From Methylobacterium sp. W2 (GTDB lineage Bacteria; Pseudomonadota; Alphaproteobacteria; Rhizobiales; Beijerinckiaceae), in the NCBI RefSeq assembly GCF_020662345.1, contig NZ_VMOA01000003.1, forward strand, positions 1 to 64,000: DNA of 64,000 bases, written 5' to 3'. This document shows positions 1 through 8,576 of this stretch, piece by piece; position 1 is the first letter of the stretch; each line of letters begins with the position of its first letter. The notes below the pieces were generated by a model. The model was given only the letters and a program-made list of their open reading frames with translations, searched no databases and was not told the origin of the DNA. A program made the position numbers and the translations under genes.

Positions 1-140
1 ACCGACACCGCGTCGATCATCTCCTGACGCACCGCGTCCGCCACAGCCTGAAGCTGGCTCTCGGGAAGCGCGCGCAGAGCCGACGTCTCGTCAAGCCCGT
101 CGAGGATCGAGGTTTCTATCCGTGACAATGGCTCACTCAC
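1..140 (-). CDS. dxs: 1-deoxy-D-xylulose-5-phosphate synthase, N-terminal fragment (window edge)
   Basis: Only the first 46 codons lie in the window, read leftwards from a GTG start at 140. The translation has the typical DXS N-terminus: a short variable lead, then ALRALPESQLQAVADAVRQE and MIDAVSV, matching the family pattern LRxLxxxQLxxxAxExRxxxIDAVS that precedes the thiamine-diphosphate-binding region. DXS makes DXP from pyruvate and glyceraldehyde-3-phosphate, the first step of the MEP isoprenoid pathway. The catalytic residues lie outside the window. The call rests on about 46 residues, so it is probable rather than certain. The gene is divergent from the secreted-protein pair to its right. 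Confidence 0.72.
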   Translation of the reverse strand, partial: MSEPLSRIETSILDGLDETSALRALPESQLQAVADAVRQEMIDAVS

Positions 141-427
141 TTCTTTGAATCGAACAACGGATCGACAGGGCGCCCCACCTGCCGCTATCGGCTTCGGGCC
201 AGGGGCCGACGATCCTGGTGATGACAACATTCCGCGCCGCGAGGTCATTACACCCGTTGCGCACTATAACGCCACTATCGGTCAATACCACGCCGACGTT
301 GCAGGTCCGCTGACCGCTTCCCAAGCTTTTGAGCGTTCGAATGACCACGGGAGGTAAGGATTTGCGGCCGATCGATCAATGTCGAAGAATGGCTTTTCCG
401 CCATCGATGACTTCGCCGCGAGCCGAG
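141..427. other. Divergent intergenic region dxs / secreted-nuclease pair
   Basis: About 290 bases between the divergent dxs start and the small secreted-protein gene. Open frames exist on both strands but have no recognisable product or ribosome-binding site. I see no clear promoter motif or repeat. It presumably carries both divergent promoters. Confidence 0.4.
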
Positions 428-706
428 ATGACCTGCTTTCGCCGCCTGTCCGCGCTGCTGTCGATGGGGCTTTCAGCCTGTGTGACGCTTTGTCCTGAAC
501 CTGCGTCGGCCTTGCCGCTCTCGATCCCGGCGCCCGTCCTCGAATTGAGGCTGCCCTGCGACAGGCTCGACGGCTGCCGGAATCCCGGCTCGGCGCAACA
601 ACCCGACCGCCGGGTCGAGCCATTCGGCGGCACCCTCGGCCGGCCCTGCGCCTATCGCTGGCGCCCGACGCCCTCGGGCACGCGCAAGGTACGGATCTGC
701 CATTGA
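428..706 (+). CDS. Small secreted protein coupled to the downstream nuclease
   Basis: A 92-residue protein with a signal-peptide-like N-terminus (MTCFRRL, hydrophobic stretch, cleavage near ASA-LPL), so probably periplasmic or secreted. The mature part is short, Pro/Arg-rich and has four cysteines (PCDRLDGC, GRPCAYRW, VRICH). Its TGA stop overlaps the TTG start of the endonuclease (703-706), which implies translational coupling. A longer in-frame start at 329 is possible, but the ATG at 428 places the signal peptide correctly. The family is not recognised. A role with the nuclease, for example as chaperone or inhibitor, is inference from position only. Confidence 0.5.
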   Translation: MTCFRRLSALLSMGLSACVTLCPEPASALPLSIPAPVLELRLPCDRLDGCRNPGSAQQPDRRVEPFGGTLGRPCAYRWRPTPSGTRKVRICH

Positions 707-1617
707 CCGTCCCGGTTCGGCGGAGCGGGCGGCGCACGGCTGCTGCATGCCTTCTTCTCGTCGGCGTCGCGTGGCCGGCGAGCGAGGGCAGGGCGGAGTT
801 TGCCTGCGCCTCGAGCTTCGCGAATGGACAGGCCCCGGCTCTCATCAACCGCAAGCTCGCCCGCGAGACGACGAGCCTCTGCTACGAGGCCTTCGCGGTG
901 CTGCATTCGGGCGTGTCGCGCACCCCCGTCTACGCCTCCGAACTCCTGACGCGGGCGAGCATCGCCAAGGCGCGCACCGTCGACCGGACGGATTCCTTCC
1001 ACGAGGAGGACCGTCTGCCGAAAGCGGTCCGCGCCCGGCTCGACGACTACGTCCGGAGCGGCTTCGACCGGGGCCACATGGCGCCGGCCGGAGATATGCC
1101 GAGCGCTGCGGCGCAAGCCGAGTCGTTCAGCCTCGCCAATGTCGTGCCCCAGGACCGCACCCTGAACCGGGGCCTGTGGGCGGCGATCGAGGAGAGCGTC
1201 CGCCGCCTCGCGGTCGCGCGGGAACGCCTCTTCGTCGTCACCGGGACGATCTACGCGGGCAGCACCATCGACTCCCTCGACGGCCGCGTCCTCGTGCCGA
1301 CATCCCTGTTCAAGGCGGTCTACGATCCCGGGCGTCGGGAAGCGGCGGCCTATCTCGTGGCGAACCGGGCCGATGCGGAATGGCGCTCGGTCCCCCTCGG
1401 CGAACTGACCACCCTGTCGGGCATCGACGTCTTTCCCGGCCTCGTGGCGACGGCGATGGACCTGCCCGAGCCGCGCACCTATTCCAGAGGCGACACGGCC
1501 GGCGAGCGTCCGAAGGGGCGCATGCGCGAAGAACCGAGCTTCGGCGAATGGGCGCTCGCCGCGCTTCACCGCATCGCGCGGCGCCTCCTCCGCGAGCTGC
1601 TGAGATCGATCTTCTGA
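703..1617 (+). CDS. Secreted DNA/RNA non-specific endonuclease (beta-beta-alpha Me superfamily)
   Basis: A 304-residue protein with an Arg-rich signal peptide (about residues 1-31, cleavage near EGRA). The core contains FDRGHMAPAGD, the NUC1/Serratia-nuclease signature in which the His of DRGH is the general base, followed downstream by NVVPQD, which supplies the Mg-ligand Asn region in this family. It therefore probably degrades DNA and RNA in the periplasm or outside the cell. The C-terminal ~50 residues are Arg-rich. The start is TTG and overlaps the upstream stop, so expression depends on the upstream gene. No immunity gene of the cytosolic NuiA type is recognisable nearby. Confidence 0.9.
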   Translation: MTVPVRRSGRRTAAACLLLVGVAWPASEGRAEFACASSFANGQAPALINRKLARETTSLCYEAFAVLHSGVSRTPVYASELLTRASIAKARTVDRTDSFHEEDRLPKAVRARLDDYVRSGFDRGHMAPAGDMPSAAAQAESFSLANVVPQDRTLNRGLWAAIEESVRRLAVARERLFVVTGTIYAGSTIDSLDGRVLVPTSLFKAVYDPGRREAAAYLVANRADAEWRSVPLGELTTLSGIDVFPGLVATAMDLPEPRTYSRGDTAGERPKGRMREEPSFGEWALAALHRIARRLLRELLRSIF

Positions 1618-1636
1618 TGATTCGGGGAAGACGGAC

Positions 1637-1921
1637 ATGAAGAAGACGGCCGAGACCGAGGCGCCCGCCCCGACCTTCACCCCCTTCGCGGACGACGCCA
1701 CCGTCGCGACCATCGGGGGGCTCGCCGTGGAGAACGGATCGGGGTCGATTGCCGTTCACGGCAGCCTCGACCTGCCGCGCGACAGGATGGGACTGGATCG
1801 CGCGCGCAAGCTCAAGGCGGTCGCCGACGCGATCGTGGCCGCGCTCGAAGCCAGCGACCTGCCGGACGAGGCGCCGCGCACGGCATCGAACTCCCGGACG
1901 GTCGAGAATCCCTTCGCGTGA
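1637..1921 (+). CDS. Conserved-looking hypothetical protein, 94 aa
   Basis: Begins 19 bases after the endonuclease stop, after a purine-rich stretch. The 94-residue product has an acidic, Pro/Ala-rich N-terminus, a middle with GGLAVENGSGSIAVHGSLDL, and a helical segment DRARKLKAVADAIVAALEAS. It has no signal peptide or membrane segment. Codon usage is normal for the neighbourhood and the frame is well bounded, so it is probably real. It may be co-transcribed with the nuclease. I do not recognise the family. Confidence 0.6.
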   Translation: MKKTAETEAPAPTFTPFADDATVATIGGLAVENGSGSIAVHGSLDLPRDRMGLDRARKLKAVADAIVAALEASDLPDEAPRTASNSRTVENPFA

Positions 1922-2222
1922 CCCGACGACGGGGCGGGCTTCGGAAAGACCGGCCGTCGCCCGCTCCTGCACCATACCCGTTCTTGCCGCTGACCCGCCG
2001 CCCTGATACTTCCAGCCATCGTCCGACGCGGTGCGGTTTCGAGGACGGCTCGCCGCCGTTCGACGCCGCCGCACGCGGGACGGACCGGGCAGACCGGAGC
2101 AACGCGCGCCGCTTTTCATGGCGCGCGACCTCCGCGGCAAGGCCCACCCACGCCATTTCCGGCGGCCGATCCAGCGCCCCCGCGCCAAGCCGCCAAGTAA
2201 CAATCAGGGATACCGGACGCTT
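1922..2222. other. Intergenic region upstream of ettA
   Basis: About 300 bases, GC-rich, with overlapping open frames on both strands. An in-frame extension of ettA to 2031 exists, but it lacks homology-like content and is Arg-rich, typical of out-of-frame GC-rich DNA. No clear hairpin or repeat was found. Confidence 0.4.
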
Positions 2223-3875
2223 ATGGCGCGCGAATTCATCTACCACATGAAGGGTCTGACCAAGACCTATACCGGCGGCAAGAAGATCTTAGACAACGTC
2301 AATCTGTCGTTCTATCCGGACGCCAAGATCGGCGTGCTCGGCATCAACGGCTCGGGCAAGTCGACCCTGCTCAAAATCATGGCCGGCATCGACACGGAAT
2401 GGACCGGCGAAGGCTTCGTCGCGCAGGGCGCCCGGGTCGGCTACCTGCCACAGGAGCCGCAGCTCGACCCGAACAAGTCGGTGCGCGAGAACGTGATGGA
2501 GGGCGTCGCCGAGAAGCAGGCGCTGCTCGACCGCTACAACGAACTCGCCATGAACTATTCCGAGGAAACGGCGGACGAGATGACCGCCCTCCAGGACCAG
2601 ATCGAGGCCAAGGACCTGTGGGAGCTCGATTCCAAGGTCAATCAGGCCATGGAGGCCTTGGGCTGCCCCAGCGACGAGCAGCCCGTCGCCACCCTGTCGG
2701 GCGGCGAGCGCCGCCGCGTGGCGCTCTGCAAGCTGCTGCTCTGGGAGCCGGAACTGCTCCTCCTCGACGAGCCCACCAACCATCTCGACGCCGAGACGGT
2801 GAACTGGCTCGAAGGCCATCTGAAGCAGTATCCCGGCGCGATCCTGATCGTGACCCACGATCGCTACTTCCTCGACAACGTCACCGGCTGGATCCTCGAG
2901 CTCGACCGCACCCGCGGCTACCCTTACGAAGGCAACTACTCGGCCTGGCTCATCCAGAAGCAGAAGCGCCTCGCCCAGGAAGGCCGTGAGGACATGGCCC
3001 GCCAGCGCGCCATCAACCGCGAGCAGGAATGGATCTCGGCCTCGCCCAAGGCGCGCCAGTCGAAGTCGAAGGCCCGCATCACCCGCTACGACGAACTGGT
3101 GGCGAAGCAGAACGACAAGATCGACGCTTCGGCCCAGATCGTCATCCCCATCGACGAGCGGCTCGGCAACAACGTCATCGAGTTCGACCACCTCAACAAG
3201 GCGTTCGGCGACCGGCTGCTGATCGAGGATCTGTCGTTCAAGCTGCCACCCGGCGGCATCGTCGGCGTCATCGGCCCCAACGGGGCCGGCAAGACGACTT
3301 TGTTCAAGATGATCACCGGCCAGGAGAAGCCCGACGGCGGAACCATCGCCGTCGGCGAGACCGTGCATCTCGGCTATGTCGACCAGTCGCGCGATGCCCT
3401 CGATCCCGGCGCCACGGTCTGGCAGGAAGTCTCGGGCGGCAACGACATCATCTATTTCAACAAGCGCGAGATCAATTCCCGCGCCTATTGCGCGGCCTTC
3501 GCCTTCAAGGGCTCCGACCAGCAGAAGAAGGTCGGCACCCTGTCGGGCGGTGAGCGCAACCGCGTGCATCTCGCCCGCACGCTCAAGGGCGGTGCCAACG
3601 TGCTGCTCCTCGACGAGCCCACCAACGACCTCGACATGGAGACCCTGCGGGCGCTCGAAGAGGCGCTGGAGGATTACGCCGGCTGCGCCGTCATCATCAG
3701 CCACGATCGCTGGTTCCTGAACCGTATCGCGACCCACATCCTCGCCTTCGAGGGCGAGAGCCACGTGGAATGGTTCGAGGGCAACTTCTCGGATTACGAG
3801 GAGGACAAGAAGCGCCGCCTCGGCGCCGATTCCCTGATGCCGAAGAAGATCAAGTACAAGAAGTTCTCGCGCTGA
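2223..3875 (+). CDS. ettA: Energy-dependent translational throttle protein, ABC-F
   Basis: A 550-residue soluble ABC-F protein without membrane domains, close to the ~555 residues of E. coli EttA. It has two ABC cassettes: Walker A GINGSGKST (about 40-48) with signature LSGGERRR and Walker B LLLLDEPTNHLD, then Walker A GPNGAGKTT (about 355) with LSGGERNR and LLLDEPTNDLD. Between them lie the arm/linker rich in Lys/Arg (EWISASPKARQSKSKARI) and the family start MAREFIYHM. It binds the ribosomal E site and gates entry into elongation according to ATP/ADP level. The ATG at 2223 was chosen over the upstream in-frame ATG at 2031 because it matches the family N-terminus. Confidence 0.95.
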   Translation: MAREFIYHMKGLTKTYTGGKKILDNVNLSFYPDAKIGVLGINGSGKSTLLKIMAGIDTEWTGEGFVAQGARVGYLPQEPQLDPNKSVRENVMEGVAEKQALLDRYNELAMNYSEETADEMTALQDQIEAKDLWELDSKVNQAMEALGCPSDEQPVATLSGGERRRVALCKLLLWEPELLLLDEPTNHLDAETVNWLEGHLKQYPGAILIVTHDRYFLDNVTGWILELDRTRGYPYEGNYSAWLIQKQKRLAQEGREDMARQRAINREQEWISASPKARQSKSKARITRYDELVAKQNDKIDASAQIVIPIDERLGNNVIEFDHLNKAFGDRLLIEDLSFKLPPGGIVGVIGPNGAGKTTLFKMITGQEKPDGGTIAVGETVHLGYVDQSRDALDPGATVWQEVSGGNDIIYFNKREINSRAYCAAFAFKGSDQQKKVGTLSGGERNRVHLARTLKGGANVLLLDEPTNDLDMETLRALEEALEDYAGCAVIISHDRWFLNRIATHILAFEGESHVEWFEGNFSDYEEDKKRRLGADSLMPKKIKYKKFSR

Positions 3876-3880
3876 CGACG

Positions 3881-3908
3881 CGGCCCGGCCCTAAAGCCGG
3901 GCCGTTTT
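3881..3908 (+). terminator. Rho-independent terminator of ettA
   Basis: A 9-bp GC-rich perfect stem, CGGCCCGGC / GCCGGGCCG, with a CCTAAA loop followed by TTTT, starting 5 bases after the ettA stop codon. Confidence 0.85.
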
Positions 3909-4267
3909 CGTAGGTCCGGCTCATGGGCCGGGCGGAAGGCCGAGCGGACGATGCCGCACCCTATCGAGTGAATGACGGCATCGTTTTTGCAACGGCTTAC
4001 GGAGACTTCGTCCGGTCTTCGCACCGACCGGCACGATCTCGCTAGAAGGCCCGACGTTGAAGCAAAGGTAATCGAAACGTTACCGATCTCGATGTCTTCG
4101 GCCTTTCGCCGTGCCGAACGAGATTTATGAAGGGCCGCGCTGCCGTTTCGATGGAGATCGGCCGATAGCAGGCGTTTCTACGTTAGGGTGTGGCTCGCGG
4201 GTCATAGGCGAGCCGTGGGGGAGGGGCTAATTTGACCTCAAGGTCAGCCCCCACGGACATCCTCATC
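3909..4267. other. Long upstream region of the outer-membrane protein gene
   Basis: About 360 bases between the ettA terminator and the porin-like gene. It is less GC-rich than the flanking genes, as expected for a promoter and 5' leader. No family-specific motif was recognised, and the open frames here have no plausible product. Confidence 0.4.
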
Positions 4268-5134
4268 ATGATCGCGAAGCTTCTTCTCGCCGGCACCGCC
4301 TCCGTACTTCTCGCCGGCGCCGCTTCGGCCGCGGATCTTCCGCGCCGCGTCGCCCCCCCGGCGGTGTTCTCGCCCATCCCGGTCTTCACCTGGACCGGCT
4401 TCTACCTTGGCACCCATAGCTCCTACGCCTGGAGCGACAACCAGACGATCCGCACCACCGGCAACGAATTCAACACGCGCGAGAACGTGCGCCTGGACCG
4501 TCGCCCCGGCACCTTCCGCTCCGAGCAGGACGGCATCGGCAATGTCGGCGGCGGCATCGGCTACAACTACCAGCTCACCCCCGGCTCGGGCTTCGTCCTC
4601 GGCGTCAATGCCGACGTGACCTGGACCGACATCAGCAAGAGCTACGCCTATTTCGGCCCCAGCAGCACTGTCGGCGGCCCCCTCAATCCCGCCAACCTGC
4701 GTCAGCGCCTCGACTATCTCGGCACCGTCCAGGGCCGTATCGGCTACGCCTTCGACACGGTCCTTGTCTACGGCACCGGCGGCTTCGCCTACGGTAACGT
4801 CAATTACGGCGCCAACTTCTTCAACGGCGCCGGCGCTCTGGCCTATGCCGGCCGCTACAACGACATGGAAACCGGCTACGCCTATGGCGGCGGCATCGAG
4901 TGGGCGATCCCCACCGACAGCTTCCTCAACCGCTTCAACTTCATCGGCAGCTTCATCGGCGCCAGCGCTATCACGCTGAAGGCCGAGTACCTGCATTACG
5001 ACCTCGGCAGCCGCAACGTGGTGGTGAACAACACCGGCCTCGGCGCTCCCTCCACCGGCTCCTACACCTCGCGCTTCAGCACCGAGGGCAACCTGATCAA
5101 GGCCGGCTTCAACTACAAGTTCGGCGGCCTCTGA
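4268..5134 (+). CDS. Outer-membrane beta-barrel protein (Omp25/Omp31-like)
   Basis: A 288-residue protein with a clear signal peptide (MIAKLLLAGTASVLLAGAAS, cleavage after ASA). It then has the alphaproteobacterial Omp25/31 pattern: AADLP start, WTGFYLG first strand, GGIGYNYQ, DVTWTD, GTVQGRIGYAFDTVLVYGTG, and a C-terminal strand AGFNYKFGGL. The alternating-hydrophobicity Gly/Tyr-rich repeats fit an eight-strand barrel. These are abundant surface proteins. The ATG at 4268 is preferred over the in-frame 4232 start because the signal peptide begins there. The gene is monocistronic, flanked by terminators on both sides. Confidence 0.88.
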   Translation: MIAKLLLAGTASVLLAGAASAADLPRRVAPPAVFSPIPVFTWTGFYLGTHSSYAWSDNQTIRTTGNEFNTRENVRLDRRPGTFRSEQDGIGNVGGGIGYNYQLTPGSGFVLGVNADVTWTDISKSYAYFGPSSTVGGPLNPANLRQRLDYLGTVQGRIGYAFDTVLVYGTGGFAYGNVNYGANFFNGAGALAYAGRYNDMETGYAYGGGIEWAIPTDSFLNRFNFIGSFIGASAITLKAEYLHYDLGSRNVVVNNTGLGAPSTGSYTSRFSTEGNLIKAGFNYKFGGL

Positions 5135-5194
5135 CATCGTCTCCTGCCGGAGCGGTTCTCGCTTCGGCAGCATGATGGCGGCGACGGCACTCAG

Positions 5195-5229
5195 ACGGCC
5201 CGGTCCCCAGGACCGGGCCGTTCGTGTTT
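5195..5229 (+). terminator. Terminator after the outer-membrane protein gene
   Basis: A perfect 12-bp stem, ACGGCCCGGTCC / GGACCGGGCCGT, with a 3-base loop, followed by TCGTGTTTA, 60 bases after the stop codon. It also lies ahead of the convergent formyltransferase gene end. Confidence 0.75.
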
Positions 5230-5264
5230 AAAGACGATCTCGCTGCGCCGGCCGGTCCGCGGGT

Positions 5265-6119
5265 TCAGGTCGCCGCGTTCACACTCAGCGCGGCACGCAA
5301 GTCGGCGCCATCGACGAGCTTTCGGCCTCGACCCGCGAGACCCGCCAGCAGGGCCCGATCGGGGAACGGGCAGTAGGGCAGGGTTTCGGCCACCACGCCT
5401 GCGCCGAGGGTACCGGAGGCGAGATCACCGAGCACCCGGTCGAGGAGGACCCGCCCCCTTTCGTGCAGCAGGATCGCGGCACGGGTGGCGGTGGTGCCGG
5501 ACGGTAGGTCCGATGCCTCTTGAGCGAGGATCGCCCCCGCGTCGATGGCGGGCGTCAGGCGATGGATCGTGACGCCGAAGGCGGGATTCTCGTCCGCCAG
5601 TGCGTGGATCGTCGGCACCGGCCCGCGATGGCGCGGCAGCAGGCCGGGATGGACGTTGAGTCCTCCGAGCGGCGCCAGCGACAGGGTCGCGGCCGAAAAA
5701 ATCTGATCGAAATGGAACGCGACGATGAGATCCGGCACATAGGTCGCGAAGGCCTGGGCGGCGTCCGGTCCGTTGACGTCGTCGATGCGCAGGGTCGGAA
5801 TGCCGAGTGTCCGGCATAACGCCTTGAGCGGCGTCGCCGTGGCCGCGTCTCCAGCCCCAGTCAGGCGCCGCAGCATCCCGGATGCCGGGGCCAGCAGATC
5901 GGGCAGGCCGAAATTCACCGCGAGATAGGGAAGGAATGCCGGGCCGGAACGGGCGAGGTGGCGCCGGACCTGACCGGTGAGACCGCCGGAACTCGGACGC
6001 TCCGCGTTCGACAAGCCGACGAAAGCGATCTCCCCAACGTGATCCTGCACGAACCGGCGCACCGCACGGGCATTCGGCAGGGCTTCCAGCACGAAGAGCG
6101 CGATGCGTGGACGGGTCAT
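5265..6119 (-). CDS. Formyltransferase-family protein (Fmt/PurN fold)
   Basis: A 284-residue protein with the formyltransferase active-site block: LNVHPGLLPRHRGPVPTIHA (the Asn and His of NxH) and, about 30 residues later, ITHRLTPAID-like GVTIHRLTPAIDAGAIL with the catalytic Asp. The N-terminal half is a Rossmann-like domain (RIALFVLEALPNARAVRRFV). It resembles methionyl-tRNA formyltransferase-like enzymes that formylate amino-sugars or other amines in surface polysaccharide synthesis more than housekeeping Fmt. It overlaps the upstream SDR gene by four bases (ATGA), so the two are co-translated. With the capsule genes next door, a sugar or lipid-linked substrate is a reasonable inference, not shown. 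Confidence 0.75.
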   Translation of the reverse strand: MTRPRIALFVLEALPNARAVRRFVQDHVGEIAFVGLSNAERPSSGGLTGQVRRHLARSGPAFLPYLAVNFGLPDLLAPASGMLRRLTGAGDAATATPLKALCRTLGIPTLRIDDVNGPDAAQAFATYVPDLIVAFHFDQIFSAATLSLAPLGGLNVHPGLLPRHRGPVPTIHALADENPAFGVTIHRLTPAIDAGAILAQEASDLPSGTTATRAAILLHERGRVLLDRVLGDLASGTLGAGVVAETLPYCPFPDRALLAGLAGRGRKLVDGADLRAALSVNAAT

Positions 6120-6886
6120 CGCTTGCTGCGTCCGACCTTGAACCGGAAGCCGCGCATGGAGCGGCGGCGCAAGCCTTCCGGCAGCAGGGCCGATCCGCGC
6201 GCCAGGGAGGCGAGGGGCTCGGGAAAGGCGATGATGTCGAGGTCACGCGCCAGGCCACGCGCGATGCGGGCAGCCGCCTCCTCGGCGCTCATCTCCATCG
6301 GGCGCCAGCCTTCGTAATCCCCGCCCATGGTGGTCTTCACATAGCCGGGCGTCACCACGTTCATCTTGACGCCGCGGGGGGCGAGCTTGGCGCGCAGCGC
6401 CAGTCCATGGGCGAGCAGAGCCGCCTTGGTGCCGCTATAGGCCGGCGCGTCGGGCAGCGGTGCGAAGGCGGCGAGCGACGAGATCAGGGCGATCTGGCCG
6501 CTCCCGCGCGCCAGCATCAGGGTGACGCAGGGCAGGGCGACGTTCAAGGCGCCGTTCAGATTCACGTCCACGGTCTCGAACGCCATCGCCTCGGTCTCGA
6601 TCTCACCGCCTGGATGGCCGCCATTGATGCCGGCATTGACGATGACGAGATCGAGGGGCGAGGCCGCGTGCGTCTCGCGCAGCCATTCGGCCACGGCCGG
6701 CCTGTCGCGCACGTCGAGGGAACGGGTCGCCACGGACGCGCCCCTTGCGCGGCACTCGAGGGCTACGGCGTCCAGCCGATCGATGCCGCGCGCATTGAGA
6801 ACGAGGTGCGTGCCGGGCGCGGCGTAATGCCGGGCAAGGGCCGCGCCGATACCGCTCGAGGCACCGGTGATGAGAATGACGGGCAT
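6116..6886 (-). CDS. Short-chain dehydrogenase/reductase
   Basis: A 256-residue classical SDR: nucleotide-binding TGASSGIG (residues 7-14), NAG motif (IVNAGING), catalytic Ser in LISSLAAF, and YxxxK as YSGTKAA, with NVVTPGYVKTTM following. It reduces a carbonyl or oxidises an alcohol with NAD(P)H. The basic C-terminal tail (RRRSMRGFRFKVGRSKR) could contact membranes, as seen in some lipid-acting SDRs. It is first gene of a two-gene unit with the formyltransferase (four-base overlap). The substrate is unknown. Confidence 0.85.
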   Translation of the reverse strand: MPVILITGASSGIGAALARHYAAPGTHLVLNARGIDRLDAVALECRARGASVATRSLDVRDRPAVAEWLRETHAASPLDLVIVNAGINGGHPGGEIETEAMAFETVDVNLNGALNVALPCVTLMLARGSGQIALISSLAAFAPLPDAPAYSGTKAALLAHGLALRAKLAPRGVKMNVVTPGYVKTTMGGDYEGWRPMEMSAEEAAARIARGLARDLDIIAFPEPLASLARGSALLPEGLRRRSMRGFRFKVGRSKR

Positions 6887-6895
6887 GGGGCCTGT

Positions 6896-6950
6896 TCTAG
6901 AGCATCATTCCGGCAAGCGGGAACCGGTTCTCGGAGGAGATCATGCCGGA
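6896..6950. repeat. Degenerate copy of a Rhizobiales dispersed palindromic repeat
   Basis: The segment reads AGAGCATCATTCCGGCAAGC, then GGGAACCGGTTCTCGGAGGA, then GATCATGCCGG. This matches the layout of the dispersed element (AGCATGATCC, GGAACCGGTTTTCGG, GATCATGC) frequent between genes in Bradyrhizobium, Methylobacterium and relatives. The outer arms are imperfectly complementary here, so this copy looks decayed. Recognition is from memory of the pattern. Confidence 0.5.
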
Positions 6951-7003
6951 CCGATAACGGGACGCAGCGGCCCGCCTGGAACGAACCGAGGCGCGGCGCC
7001 CGA

Positions 7004-8311
7004 TCAGTAGACGGGAGCGAGTTCCGGGGTTCTCGTCGAGCGTTCGCGGATCGCCTGAGCCGCGGCCAGGGCCGGGGCGGGAAGCCTGGATTCCATCCGC
7101 AGGACGCTGCCCGCCACAGCCCGGTCGATGGACGGGCGAGAGAAGAAACCGCCATTCACCTGGGTCCGGTGAAGGACGACGCGGCGAAAATCCGCCATCA
7201 GTGCCATGTCCGGAGCTTCGGGCTTCGTCCAGAACGTGTCGAGGCCGCCCTGATGGGTGAGGCCGGGCAGATTGTAGATCGCCTCGCCCGCAGCGGCGGT
7301 CGGGCGTCCGAGTTCGAGGGACAGCATCCCCACGGTGCTGTTCACAAGCACCACGCCCCGGCTGCCAGCGATGAGGTTGGGCAGGTCGCCGCCGTCGATG
7401 AAATCGAGCCGCTCGTCCACGCCGTGGCGCCGGGCCGAATTACGGGCATGCTTGCGCCAGTTCACCAGACCGCTGTCGAGCGGGTGGAGCTTGATCAGCA
7501 GCCTCGACGTAGCGGACGCATGGGCGGCAAAGGACGCGATGACACGATCCATGAACCCTTCCACCCCGAGGAAGGGCGAGTGGACGCGGATCTGATAATC
7601 GCTGTCGAGTTGCAGCGGCAGCAGGAAGTACTCCTCCTTGCGCGCCGCATAGATCTCGCTGAGTTCCCGTGCCTGGCGCCGTGTGCGGCTCCGGCCGGCG
7701 AACTTCTTGATCCAACCCACATATTCGGCCGCGACATGGATCGGTCGATGGCTGCGGAAATGCGGGAAGAAGTAGGGAAACCCGATATTGGCGATGTTGT
7801 AGGCCACGTCCCACAGGCTGCGGCGGGCCATGTCGCCGCTCGCCGGCATCGCGCGCCCGGCCCGCGGCAGGCGGCGGGCGATGGCGCGGATCTCGTCGGG
7901 GCTGCGAGGCAGCGAGGAATGGCCGTTGACGCCGCCGAGCTCACACGTAACCCAGTTCGGCCGCAGATAGCCCTCTTCGAACACGTGGATGCGGATGCCG
8001 AGGGGCTCGGCGGCTTCGCGCGCAGCCACATGATAGGGCCGGCAATCGCCGAACAGGACGATATCGGTCACGCCGTGGTCGACGATGTAGCCGGCGATGT
8101 AGGCGTCCCAGCCCTCGCGAGGGCCGCGATAATTGTCCGAGCCGAGTCGCCAGAACAACCAGTCACCCGAGGAGAAGTTGATACGTCGCACCTGATGGCC
8201 GCGCTTGAGCAGCGCCTGGCCCAGATCGGCGAAGAACGGCGAGGCGATCCCCTGCAGAAACAGGAAGGTCGCAGGCCTCTCGCGTGTGGTGTCTACGCGT
8301 GTCGGCAACAT
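7004..8311 (-). CDS. kpsS: Capsular polysaccharide export/beta-Kdo transferase, KpsS-like
   Basis: A 435-residue protein with many KpsS landmarks in order: FLQGIASPFFADLG at the N-terminus, LFGDCRPYH, FEEGYLRPNWVT, GGVNGHSSLPR, RVHSPF, IKLHPLD, VVLVNSTVGM, GLTHQGGLDTFW and a QVNGGFFS end. KpsS adds the first beta-Kdo residue to lyso-phosphatidylglycerol, building the lipid anchor of group 2/3 capsules at the inner face of the cytoplasmic membrane. The ATG at 8311 starts just before the conserved region. An in-frame ATG at 8398 would add 29 residues without similarity. The gene is divergent from the kpsC-like gene. Confidence 0.88.
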   Translation of the reverse strand: MLPTRVDTTRERPATFLFLQGIASPFFADLGQALLKRGHQVRRINFSSGDWLFWRLGSDNYRGPREGWDAYIAGYIVDHGVTDIVLFGDCRPYHVAAREAAEPLGIRIHVFEEGYLRPNWVTCELGGVNGHSSLPRSPDEIRAIARRLPRAGRAMPASGDMARRSLWDVAYNIANIGFPYFFPHFRSHRPIHVAAEYVGWIKKFAGRSRTRRQARELSEIYAARKEEYFLLPLQLDSDYQIRVHSPFLGVEGFMDRVIASFAAHASATSRLLIKLHPLDSGLVNWRKHARNSARRHGVDERLDFIDGGDLPNLIAGSRGVVLVNSTVGMLSLELGRPTAAAGEAIYNLPGLTHQGGLDTFWTKPEAPDMALMADFRRVVLHRTQVNGGFFSRPSIDRAVAGSVLRMESRLPAPALAAAQAIRERSTRTPELAPVY

Positions 8312-8576
8312 GCGGAAGTGCTTGCTCCTGCGCCCAGGAAGGGCGTGTCGAATGGGCACGTACACCGCCCTGATCGCACGGATGGTGCAACGCGGCAATT
8401 GCGTAGCACGGCCTTGTTAACGGAATTCCTGGGGGCGTGATGTGTCGGCAACAAGGCACCTTGTCGGTCCCTTCGAGATCGGGTCCCCATCGTCCGCCGG
8501 TGGACGAGATCGGATCGCCTGACGGCGCGGATCGTCGTATGGCTGCAGCCTCCCACACCCGGATCAGCGAGCTCCG

